Program-made: the position numbers and the translations under genes | The notes under the pieces: generated by a model | The model's input: the letters and a program-made list of their open reading frames with translations, nothing else | Told to the model about the DNA's origin: nothing | Database searches by the model: none | Part shown: one piece after another, positions 50,559-59,501 of the stretch | Layout: the number at the start of each line of letters is the position of its first letter | Numbering within the stretch: the stretch's first letter is position 1 | Assembly (NCBI GenBank): GCA_020846935.1 | Contig: JADLCY010000011.1 | Span: 310,001-374,000 of the forward strand | DNA from: Gemmatimonadaceae bacterium | GTDB lineage: Bacteria; Gemmatimonadota; Gemmatimonadetes; Gemmatimonadales; Gemmatimonadaceae | Direction of reading: 5' to 3' | DNA length: 64,000 bases

Positions 50559-51401
50559 TCAGGCGCTCCGGGCCCACGCGGGCGCATCCAGCGCCGCACG
50601 CAGCGACTCGCGGGAATAGCGCTCCGGGTCCGCCTCCTCGCCGGCGCGCCGCACGACGCCGGCGATGACCTTTTCTAGCGTATCGAGCGGCGCATCGGCC
50701 TGGTGCACGATCTCGAGGTCCCACTTGCCGCGGTCGGGACCCTTCACGAGGAGCTTGTAGCGCGCGCAGAGGATCTCCAGCCGGCGGCGGCTCTCGGGCT
50801 CGCGCTCCTGCGGGCGTTCCGGCGCCGGCAACGCAAGCAGGTCGCCTAACGCGACGGTCTCCTCTCCGTCGATCGGTGCAGCGTCAGCCAACACGACATC
50901 AGCGGCCTCCATCGGGATGCTCACCTCCGCGTACCCGGCAAGGCTCTCGTATTCAACGACGACGCCCTCGGAGGCGACTTCCCATGTCGCCTCCCGGTCC
51001 ACGGCGACGTCCACATCGAGATGCTCGGCGCGCACCGGCAAGCCGCCTGCGGCCAGCTCGGGCGATGGTGCATCAACGATCAGCGCGTCATCAGGCCCGG
51101 GCGCATCAGCGTGAACCTGGATGAGCTCGGGCTCGTCCGCGTGGGGATGCGCCAGTTCGACCTCCACATCGGCGACGACCCCAACGACGCCCAACGCATC
51201 CCCGGGCTCGACCGCGATGGTACTCGACGCGAGCAACGTATCGTCAGCGACAACTGCCGGCGGCGGCTCCACCGCGAGGACCGCAAGGCCGCTTTCGATC
51301 CCGCCCTGTCGAATCGCCGGGAACAGCCGCACATCCACGATGCGTGCCTCGGGAACCCGCTCCAGCACCGCCGTCAGGAATCGCCACGCGGTATCGTTCA
51401 C
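50559..51401 (-). CDS. Hypothetical protein with acidic, Val/Ala-rich middle (280 aa)
   Basis: Start chosen at GTG 51401, which has a GGAG 9 nt upstream and begins a protein-like N-terminus (VNDTAWRFLTAVLERVPEA). The middle (about residues 60-190) is almost free of lysine and dominated by D, E, A, V and P, with repeated VDV/ADA runs. The C-terminal about 80 residues are charged and probably globular (RRRLEILCARYKLLVKG, then KWDLEIVHQADAPLDTLEK). No family recognised. It leads a possible operon with ccdA. Confidence 0.55.
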   Translation of the reverse strand: MNDTAWRFLTAVLERVPEARIVDVRLFPAIRQGGIESGLAVLAVEPPPAVVADDTLLASSTIAVEPGDALGVVGVVADVEVELAHPHADEPELIQVHADAPGPDDALIVDAPSPELAAGGLPVRAEHLDVDVAVDREATWEVASEGVVVEYESLAGYAEVSIPMEAADVVLADAAPIDGEETVALGDLLALPAPERPQEREPESRRRLEILCARYKLLVKGPDRGKWDLEIVHQADAPLDTLEKVIAGVVRRAGEEADPERYSRESLRAALDAPAWARSA

Positions 51402-51581
51402 AACGCGCGCTCCATGTTGGTCATGCTGCGGGCGCGCCGGTGCGCTGGGCCGCCGTGCCGGAACCTGGAGTCCATGAGTGTTCCCGGATGAAATGGTCGA
51501 GGGGGAAAGATAGTGCGCCGTCGAGCCGGGCCGAACCGGCTGGCCGGCACCGCGGGTGCTCACCGCCTGCTTGCCAGCCTA

Positions 51582-53912
51582 CTACAGAAGGCTCTGCGGA
51601 TCGCGGTCGATCGTGAGGCGAAGCGCATGTCGATCGGGGAGTTCGTAGCGGGTGGCCAGGTACTGCAACACGCTGGTGAGCAGACCGCCGTCCGACGAGC
51701 GCAGGAGCAAGTGCCAGCGCCACCGCTCCTTGATCCGATCGACCGGACATGGCGCGGGGCCAACAACGGCGAGACCGGACAGCGACCGCGCCCGGACCAG
51801 GCGGTTGAGCCATTGTGTCGCGCCCTGCGCGGCCTCGGCAACCGCAGACTCGTCGAGCCCGCTCACCACGACGTTGGCCAGACGCGTGGTCGGCGGATAC
51901 GGCGGGGACGTTCGTCCCTCGAGTTCCTGCGCGACGAACGCATGGTAGTCGTGCGACACGGCGCACTGGATCGCGTGGTGTTCGGGCATGCGCGTCTGGA
52001 TGACGACGTGGCCGCCCTTCACACCTCGGCCCGCGCGGCCGGCCACCTGGGCGAGGAGCTGAAAGGCGCGTTCCGACGCGCGGAAGTCGGGAAGGTTGAT
52101 ACCGACGTCGGCATCGATCACGCCGACCAGTGTCACGTTGGGGAAGTCGAGCCCCTTGGCGATCATTTGCGTGCCGAGAAGTACGTCGACCTCACCGCGT
52201 CCGACCTTCTCGAGGATGTCGGCGTGTGCCCACTTCCCGGTCGTGGTGTCCATGTCCATGCGCGCGATGCGCAGCGCCGGCATGCGCTCGCCGAGCAATC
52301 GCTCGACCTGCTGCGTCCCGAGGCCACGCTGCCGCACGGTCGCGTGCCGGCAGCGACGGCATTCCGTGTACGGCGCTTCGCTGTGTCCGCAGTAGTGACA
52401 CGCGAGCCGATCGGGATGCCGGTGATACGTCAGCGAGATCGAGCAGTTTGGGCACGCCGCCACGTCGCCGCACGCGTTGCACTGGAGGAACGACGAGTAG
52501 CCCCGCCGGTTGAGCAGGAGAATCGCCTGTTCGCCCCGCTCCACACGCTCGACGAGCGCGCGTTCGAGCGGCGCGGAGAGCACGCGCCGAAACGGATCGC
52601 GCGCCGCTGACGGACGCTGTTCAGGCGACGGGAGTCGCTCACTCGGCTCCGCTGCGGTTGCGGGAGGGCGCGAGTCACGCAGATCGACCACTTCCACACT
52701 CGGCAGGGTGCTGCCGCCCACACGATCGGGGAGGGCGACCAGATCGACGTGGCCGCCGCGCACACGGGCCCACGTGTCCAGCGAGGGCGTGGCGCTGCCG
52801 AGGACGACGACGGCGCCCTCGTGCCTGGCGCGCACGATCGCCACGTCGCGCGCGTGATAGCGCGGCGCTTCGCCCTGTTTGTAGCTCGCCTCATGCTCTT
52901 CGTCCACGATGATCGCGCGCACGCGATCGAGCGGGGCAAAGATCGCCGAGCGTGCACCGACCGCGATGCGTCGCTCCCCGCGGTGCAGGGCGCGCCACGC
53001 GTCCAGTCGCTCGCCGTCGCTCAACGCGCTGTGCAACACGGCGACCTGATCGCCGAAGACCGCCCGGAAGCGCGCAACGGTCTGCGGCGTGAGCGCGATT
53101 TCCGGCACGAGCACGATCGCACTCGACCCCGGCTCGGCGAGCACGCGACGCAGCACGTCGAGGTAGACCAGGGTCTTGCCGCTTCCGGTCACGCCATGGA
53201 GGAGCGTGACCTGGCCCGGGCTCCGCGCGCCGATGCGCTCGATCGCCGCCGCCTGCGCCGCTGTTGGCTCGTGTCGCACGGTTGACGCCGCGGAACGCCC
53301 GGCGAACGGGTCTCGCAGCACCGACTCCTGCTCTATGCGAACGAGCCCGCGCGCGGCGAGCGAGGCCACGACGCCGTCGGTCACACCGAGTGTGGAGATG
53401 ATGGAGGCCGCCGTGGCGCGGCCGCCGACGTGCTCCAGGTATTCGTAAACGACGCGCTGTTTGGGCGAGCGCCGGAAGGCATCGTCGCGAGCCATGAGGG
53501 AATCGAGCAGCCGCTCGATCACCACGACTCGCTGGCGCTTGCCCGGCGGAGCGGGAGCGGTCGCCGAGGTGAGGAGCACCGGCAACGCTGACCGGAGCGC
53601 GACCCCAAGCGGCGCGACGTAGTGTTGCGCCATCCAGCGGCAGGTTTCGAGCAGTGCTGGCCTGATGGCCGCCTCGGCGTCCGGCCACGCGTGGACGGCC
53701 TTCAGGACGCGGGGCGAATGGGCGTCTGGCGCGTGGGAGTCCGGCGGGTCGCCGTCATGCGAGCCGACGACGATGCCGATCTCCCGTCGACTCCTGAACG
53801 GCACGACGACGCGCGTGCCAGCCGCAATGTCCGTCGGGGCATCGGGGCCCACGGTGTACCGGAAGGTGCGGTGGAGGGGGAGCGCGAGCGCGACGTCCAC
53901 GAGTCGTGGCAT
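51582..53912 (-). CDS. priA: Primosomal protein N', replication-restart helicase
   Basis: 776 residues. It reloads the replisome at stalled forks. N-terminal DNA-binding domain starts DVALALPLHRTFRYTVG; helicase motifs: GVTGSGKT (Walker A), VPEIALTPQ, VDEEHEASYKQG (DEEH Walker B), LGSATPSLDTW, and AQVAGRAGRG (motif VI). Eight cysteines in CNACGDVAACPNC, CHYCGH and CRRC form the paired zinc sites between helicase halves. Length and order are standard. Confidence 0.96.
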   Translation of the reverse strand: MPRLVDVALALPLHRTFRYTVGPDAPTDIAAGTRVVVPFRSRREIGIVVGSHDGDPPDSHAPDAHSPRVLKAVHAWPDAEAAIRPALLETCRWMAQHYVAPLGVALRSALPVLLTSATAPAPPGKRQRVVVIERLLDSLMARDDAFRRSPKQRVVYEYLEHVGGRATAASIISTLGVTDGVVASLAARGLVRIEQESVLRDPFAGRSAASTVRHEPTAAQAAAIERIGARSPGQVTLLHGVTGSGKTLVYLDVLRRVLAEPGSSAIVLVPEIALTPQTVARFRAVFGDQVAVLHSALSDGERLDAWRALHRGERRIAVGARSAIFAPLDRVRAIIVDEEHEASYKQGEAPRYHARDVAIVRARHEGAVVVLGSATPSLDTWARVRGGHVDLVALPDRVGGSTLPSVEVVDLRDSRPPATAAEPSERLPSPEQRPSAARDPFRRVLSAPLERALVERVERGEQAILLLNRRGYSSFLQCNACGDVAACPNCSISLTYHRHPDRLACHYCGHSEAPYTECRRCRHATVRQRGLGTQQVERLLGERMPALRIARMDMDTTTGKWAHADILEKVGRGEVDVLLGTQMIAKGLDFPNVTLVGVIDADVGINLPDFRASERAFQLLAQVAGRAGRGVKGGHVVIQTRMPEHHAIQCAVSHDYHAFVAQELEGRTSPPYPPTTRLANVVVSGLDESAVAEAAQGATQWLNRLVRARSLSGLAVVGPAPCPVDRIKERWRWHLLLRSSDGGLLTSVLQYLATRYELPDRHALRLTIDRDPQSLL

Positions 53913-54061
53913 CCGGCAAAGTCTAGCGCGGTGGTGGCCGTGGTGTTTGCACCACGTTGCCTGAGCGGCTCGGCGGTCGACTCGGGGGCCGTCCGACGAG
54001 TTGCGCGGCCGGCGTTTGCGGTGCTGAGGAAAGGCGGGAACCCGACACAGGCCTGGCCGCT

Positions 54062-54562
54062 ATGATCCATGTGTCACTGATCCCCCGCCCTGACCGCAAC
54101 GCCGTGGCCCGACCCGCAACCGTCACCGCGCCGCACGACAAGGTCGACCTTCGAGCCCTGATCGACACGCACGGCTACGTCGTGCTCTACGACGGCGTGT
54201 GCGGGCTCTGCAACGGCTTCGTTCAGTGGGTGCTGGCGCGCGACCCTTCCGGTACGATGCGTTTCGCCACGCTCCAGGGACCCATCGGCGACGCGGCCAG
54301 ACGTGCGCTGCCGCAGATCGCGGACGTGGACTCGGTGGTGGTGCTGTACAAGGACGGGGCGTGGGTGAAGTCGACCGCCGCCCTCGAGGTCGCGCGCTAT
54401 GTCGGCGGCGCCTGGGCCATCGCCGTGGCCGCGTATGTCATTCCGCGGGTCGTGCGCGATGCCGTTTACGACGCCATCGCGCGTCGTCGCTACGGATGGT
54501 TTGGCCGCTACGACAGCTGCCCGATCCCCACACCCGAGCAGCGCGCGCGATTCCTGGACTGA
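54062..54562 (+). CDS. DCC-family (DUF393) thiol-disulfide oxidoreductase-like protein
   Basis: 166 residues from ATG 54062. VLYDGVCGLCNGFVQWVLARDP carries the DxxCxxC signature that names the family; RYDSCPIPTPEQRARFLD at the end is the usual closing segment. Thioredoxin-like fold predicted, electron partner unknown. A membrane-leaning helix (AWAIAVAAYVIPRVV) occurs near residue 125. It is transcribed away from priA and towards the kinase gene, with no partner in the same direction. Confidence 0.85.
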   Translation: MIHVSLIPRPDRNAVARPATVTAPHDKVDLRALIDTHGYVVLYDGVCGLCNGFVQWVLARDPSGTMRFATLQGPIGDAARRALPQIADVDSVVVLYKDGAWVKSTAALEVARYVGGAWAIAVAAYVIPRVVRDAVYDAIARRRYGWFGRYDSCPIPTPEQRARFLD

Positions 54563-54628
54563 CGACGCGCCGGACCACCAGGTCGGACCTGCCGTGACTG
54601 GGCGAAAGCGAACGCCAGGGGCCGTGCC

Positions 54629-55639
<1,011 letters not shown>

Positions 55640-56230
55640 CTAGCCTCCGAAGTGCAGACGCACGAAGTCGTATGCGGGCCAGGGTCCCGACTGCTCGATC
55701 GTCACGGCTTCCGAACGCTGCTGTTCGTCGCGCACCGCATCGACAAACGCTGACCACTTCTCACGATCGACGAGGAACGAGCTGTCGGCGACCCGTGCAC
55801 CGTGCTCGGCGGCCTCGGACCGTGATACCGTCGCCACGGCGTGGCGGGTGAGCACGCGCATGGAGTCAAAGACGGCCGCTTCGAAGTCGGGGCCCGCGGC
55901 ATCGACACGAGCGACCATGCGTACGCGAGCGGCGGCTTTGTCGTGAACAAACTCCAGGCCCTCGCGGAGGGCGACATAGTGCAGCTCCATCCAGCGCACG
56001 AGCGCGTCGCGCGAGCGGAACACCGCACCAAATGGCACCGGCACCACGGGCTGGTTCGTGAACGCTCCCTCGACCACCGCGCGGTACTCGCCAATCGCGA
56101 GCGACGTGGCGTCCACGCGCGCGTAGGGCACGCGCCTGACGAGTGCGATCAGGTCGCGGAGCGACACGACGTCCACCTCCAACGACCGCGACAGCGTACC
56201 TGCGTCACGGGCCACGACGGCAAAGAGCAT
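55640..56230 (-). CDS. GvpL/GvpF-family-like protein (orphan)
   Basis: 196 residues from ATG 56230 (MLFAVVARDAG), which has an AAGG 6 nt upstream; the longer frame to 56548 is discarded. VVPVPFGAVFRSRDALVRWMEL and the C-terminal SSFLVDREKWSAFVDAV ... IEQSGPWPAYDFV strongly resemble gas-vesicle GvpL/GvpF, where 'LPxRFGxxF' and 'TGPWPPYSF' are diagnostic. No gvpA or other gas-vesicle gene is in the window, so it may serve another role. Its TAG stop is immediately followed by the kinase GTG, implying translational coupling. Confidence 0.72.
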   Translation of the reverse strand: MLFAVVARDAGTLSRSLEVDVVSLRDLIALVRRVPYARVDATSLAIGEYRAVVEGAFTNQPVVPVPFGAVFRSRDALVRWMELHYVALREGLEFVHDKAAARVRMVARVDAAGPDFEAAVFDSMRVLTRHAVATVSRSEAAEHGARVADSSFLVDREKWSAFVDAVRDEQQRSEAVTIEQSGPWPAYDFVRLHFGG

Positions 56231-56619
56231 GACACCTTCGCTCCCGACTGCCGCCTGGCGGCCACTGAACGATCGAATCACAACACTCCGGAGGTAATGG
56301 ACCCACCGACCCGATGCCCGGTGCCGCTGCCTTTGTTGAGCGCCACCGACTCTGCCCGAGTATCGGTGGAACGCGTGCCAGACTCGAACAGAACTTTCCG
56401 ACCTGCGCCGCGCTTCCGCGTTCGTCTCAGGACGACTGCGGGGGTGTGCTTCGTCACAACCCCAGCGACCTGCTTTCCCGTTCATTCCCAACGAGTTACG
56501 CAACGGCGACCGACACGGTGACGGTTCGGGTGAACCACGAAACCCCATCGGTCCGCTGGAGTCGTGTCACGGGGCCGGTCCGCACGCGCGCGCCCGCGCC
56601 CCACCGTGTTGTGTTCGCC
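56231..56619. other. Gap between the GvpL/F-like and HDAC-like genes
   Basis: About 390 nt, no gene or repeat seen. It should contain the promoter for the GvpL/F-kinase pair, which reads leftward, but no hexamers were convincing. Confidence 0.4.
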
Positions 56620-57546
56620 CTATCCCAGCGCCCGGAGATGCGTCACACAGGCCTCGCCGAGCCGCGCGGGATCATAGCCGCCCTCGAGCGCGCTGACTAC
56701 CCGACCACCGCACCACGCGGTCGCTTTCGCCACGACCTCCCGCGTGAGAAGGTCGAAATGCTCCATTTCCAGCGTGAACCCCCCCAGCGGGTCGCCCCGG
56801 AGGCTGTCGAACCCGGCCGAAACGAGGACCAGTTCCGGGGTCCACCCGTTCGTCGCGCGGTCGATCGCGGTCCGCAGCGCGTCGACATAGCTCGCGGCAG
56901 GAAGCCCAGGGGCCATCGGCACGTTGAAAACTGTGCCATGCGGCCCCCGATCTTCTGCCGGACCCGTGCCCGGGTACCAGGGCCACTGGTGCAATGACAC
57001 GAAATGGATGTCGGGCTCGGCTTCGACGAGCGCCTGCGTCCCGTTGCCGTGGTGCACATCCCAGTCGAGGATGAGCACGCGCCCGATGCCGTGACGCGCG
57101 CGCGCGTAGTGGGCCGCAATCGCCACGCTCCCAAAGAAGCAGAAGCCCATGGCGTGGGCGCGCAGCGCGTGGTGGCCGGGCGGTCGCACGGCGCAAAAGG
57201 CACGAGAGGCGCGGCCGTTGAACACCATGTCGACGCCGTCGAGCAGCGCGCCGGTGGCTGCCGTTGCCGCTTCCCAGGTACCGTCGCTGGCCACGGTGTC
57301 GGCGTCGGCTCGGCCACCTCCTGCCGCGGCCAGCGCACGCACCGCATTCACGTACGCGGGGTCGTGTGCGAGTTGAAGCTCCCCCTCGGTTGCGTGCCTG
57401 GCTTCGTGATGCAACAGGGATTGGTACAGATCGAACTCGTTGCGCAATGCGCGTGGGATCGCGCGCAGCCGCCCGACGTGCTCGGGGTGATGCCAGCCGG
57501 TGTCGTGGCGCCCGCAGTCGGCGTGCGAGATGTACGCGACGCTCAC
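56620..57546 (-). CDS. Histone deacetylase superfamily protein (AcuC/acetylpolyamine-deacetylase-like)
   Basis: 308 residues, full catalytic domain. Zinc and charge-relay residues are visible: VRPPGHHALRAHAMGFCFF (tandem catalytic His), ILDWDVHHGNGTQ (zinc Asp and His), VSAGFDSLRGDPLGG (second zinc Asp), and SALEGGYDP. Bacterial members deacetylate polyamines or acetyl-CoA synthetase; the sequence does not decide which. It is in the same direction as the membrane-protein gene 28 nt upstream and may be part of that transcript. Confidence 0.9.
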   Translation of the reverse strand: MSVAYISHADCGRHDTGWHHPEHVGRLRAIPRALRNEFDLYQSLLHHEARHATEGELQLAHDPAYVNAVRALAAAGGGRADADTVASDGTWEAATAATGALLDGVDMVFNGRASRAFCAVRPPGHHALRAHAMGFCFFGSVAIAAHYARARHGIGRVLILDWDVHHGNGTQALVEAEPDIHFVSLHQWPWYPGTGPAEDRGPHGTVFNVPMAPGLPAASYVDALRTAIDRATNGWTPELVLVSAGFDSLRGDPLGGFTLEMEHFDLLTREVVAKATAWCGGRVVSALEGGYDPARLGEACVTHLRALG

Positions 57547-57574
57547 GCCAACCCCGTCGAAGCGCCCGATGGTC

Positions 57575-58906
57575 TCATGTGGCGCCGCGCGTACGCCGCG
57601 AAGCCCACTCTGCCAGCAGCAGGGCGAGCGCGAGCAGGGCGAGGAGAACCTCCAGTGCCAACTCCTGGCGTGGGTCCTCCAGTGACCTGGTTTGGGCCAC
57701 CGGTTGCCCCAATGCGCCTACGAGCGAGGCATACGGTGCGGGATCGGCTGCACTGATCAGGTTCGACTTCGTATCCTCTGACACGCGGATCCGTGACACA
57801 CTGCCAACGATGGCGGACCACCACGCGCGATGGTCTTCCGGCGACGTCGGCCCACCCTCCATGCGCCAGCGCCAGGTCTCGGAGTATCCGATGACGAGAG
57901 CGCGCCCAGGCCCGACGCGCCTCGCGGCGACCAGCACGATCGGCCCCCGCCTGTCCACGGCGACCGCGTCGTCGCGCAGACCAACGAGCGCTCGCGCCGA
58001 GAGGCCTGTACGTGGGTTGAGGCGACCGAGCCCACCCACCTCCCCTGCGACCGACGCCCCAGGTCGCGCAGGCAACACGACCGCGAGCGCTGGCAGGGTT
58101 GCGGCCGCCGGGCCAAGGACCACACCGCCGCCATCCCGAACGAATCGCACGATGGACGCCGCTCTGCTCGCCGCGTGTTCGTCGAGTGCGATGACGGCCG
58201 AGTAGCGCGCCGTGTCGATGGGCAGCGCCGCTTCGCTCGTGCGCACGTTCGCGCCCCCGCCTGCGTTGGGTACGCTGGGATCGGTGACGCCAAAGTCCAC
58301 CTCGACGCGCCACCCGGCCTCCTGGAGCGCCGCCGCGGTGAAGCGCCCTTCCCACCCGGCCCGCGCCAGCACCAGCACCGGCAAGAGCTCGAGCGAGTCC
58401 ACCGACGCTGCGCTCGCGGTTCCCTCGCGCTGCTCCGCGCGAAGGCCACCGGCCGTGATCGATTCGACGACACGCACGCCGAGCGCGCCGATCACGGTGG
58501 AGTCAAGCACGCCGATGCTGTCGGCCATGCGCAAGGACGCACCAACGGGCGCGAACGCCGTGACGCGGACGCCGCCCTGCGGGTCGACAAGTGGCTCAGC
58601 GGCCACCGCAAGCGATGGCAGCGAACCCGTGGCCTGCCACTGCACCGGTGTTCCGCTCGATGCAATCGCCGAGAGCCACGCGCGTTCGGCGGGGCCCGGC
58701 AGCGAGTCGAGCCGGAGATCGAGCGCGGCCACCGGCGACTCGGTCGCTCGCGCGAGCGCGCCACCAAGCCCCGAGGTGTTGCCAACCCGCAGGCCTTCGC
58801 CTTCCCGTGGCCGTCCCACGCGCCACGCGAGGAGCACTATCGCGACGATCGCTCCGGCGCGGCAGGCGCGCTCGAGCCCGTGCCGCAGGTCAGCGGGTAA
58901 GCGCAT
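57575..58906 (-). CDS. Membrane protein of the MoxR/BatA cluster (443 aa)
   Basis: 443 residues: a membrane helix at about 18-28, a long periplasmic-type region, and a C-terminal helix (EVLLALLALALLLAEW). The central part includes a glutamine-amidotransferase-like pattern (VIALDEHAASRAASIVRFVRDGGGVVLG, then RALVIGYSETWRW), as in the membrane partners of BatA-type operons. It starts 17 nt inside the end of the DUF4159 gene. Function unknown; position as the last gene of the cluster supports a shared cell-envelope role. Confidence 0.65.
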   Translation of the reverse strand: MRLPADLRHGLERACRAGAIVAIVLLAWRVGRPREGEGLRVGNTSGLGGALARATESPVAALDLRLDSLPGPAERAWLSAIASSGTPVQWQATGSLPSLAVAAEPLVDPQGGVRVTAFAPVGASLRMADSIGVLDSTVIGALGVRVVESITAGGLRAEQREGTASAASVDSLELLPVLVLARAGWEGRFTAAALQEAGWRVEVDFGVTDPSVPNAGGGANVRTSEAALPIDTARYSAVIALDEHAASRAASIVRFVRDGGGVVLGPAAATLPALAVVLPARPGASVAGEVGGLGRLNPRTGLSARALVGLRDDAVAVDRRGPIVLVAARRVGPGRALVIGYSETWRWRMEGGPTSPEDHRAWWSAIVGSVSRIRVSEDTKSNLISAADPAPYASLVGALGQPVAQTRSLEDPRQELALEVLLALLALALLLAEWASRRTRGAT

Positions 58907-59501
58907 AGACCACGAGGTTCACTGCAAACCGTGTGTTGTCCACGGCGTAGAAGCGCTTGTTGTCCGGATGGAAGTTCCACTCGGAGCTGTAGTCCTTGTT
59001 GCTGTAGAGCACCGTGAGCCGCCCGTCGCGGCTCGCGCCCATGAGGTACGGGTGAATGAGGTTGTCGCCCCAGCCGTTCAGCTCGTGCGACGTCGCCGGC
59101 GGTCCGTCGGGGAAGCTGAAGTGCACAGAATAGAGCGGGTGCGTGTTGGGCAGCTTGCTCAGTTTCCCGGCGACCCGTTCGATCTCCTCGACCGCGGTCC
59201 TGTGAAACATGCCGTCGATGTCGTGGTTGTGATCGTCGACAAAGAGCAGCCCACCGCGATCGAGATAGCGCGCCAGCACGTCGCGCTCCTGCGCGGTGAA
59301 GCGCACGGGGAGGTGGCCGGTCATCCAGACGAGCGGGTACTTCATCAACTCGTCGGAACCGAGGGGCACGATGCGGCCGGAGGGTGCGACCTCCAGGGTG
59401 GTGTAGCGCGCGATGGAGTCGATGATGTTCGCCGGGAGCACCGGAGCGCTGTCCCAGTCGCCGGACTCGTACTGCAGGGTGGCAAAGGTGAACTCGCTCA
59501 C
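58890..59501 (-). CDS. DUF4159-domain protein
   Basis: 203 residues from GTG 59501, which overlaps the upstream stop as GTGA. Seen: FTFATLQYESGDWDSAPVLP at the start, MKYPLVWMTGHLPVRFTAQERDVLARYLDRGGLLFVDDHNHD in the middle and FHPDNKRFYAVDNTRFAVNLVVYALTR at the end, all diagnostic of DUF4159. The fold is flavodoxin/GATase-like. It is regularly encoded with MoxR, DUF58 and BatA proteins in diverse phyla. Function unknown; no signal peptide in this version. Confidence 0.85.
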   Translation of the reverse strand: MSEFTFATLQYESGDWDSAPVLPANIIDSIARYTTLEVAPSGRIVPLGSDELMKYPLVWMTGHLPVRFTAQERDVLARYLDRGGLLFVDDHNHDIDGMFHRTAVEEIERVAGKLSKLPNTHPLYSVHFSFPDGPPATSHELNGWGDNLIHPYLMGASRDGRLTVLYSNKDYSSEWNFHPDNKRFYAVDNTRFAVNLVVYALTR

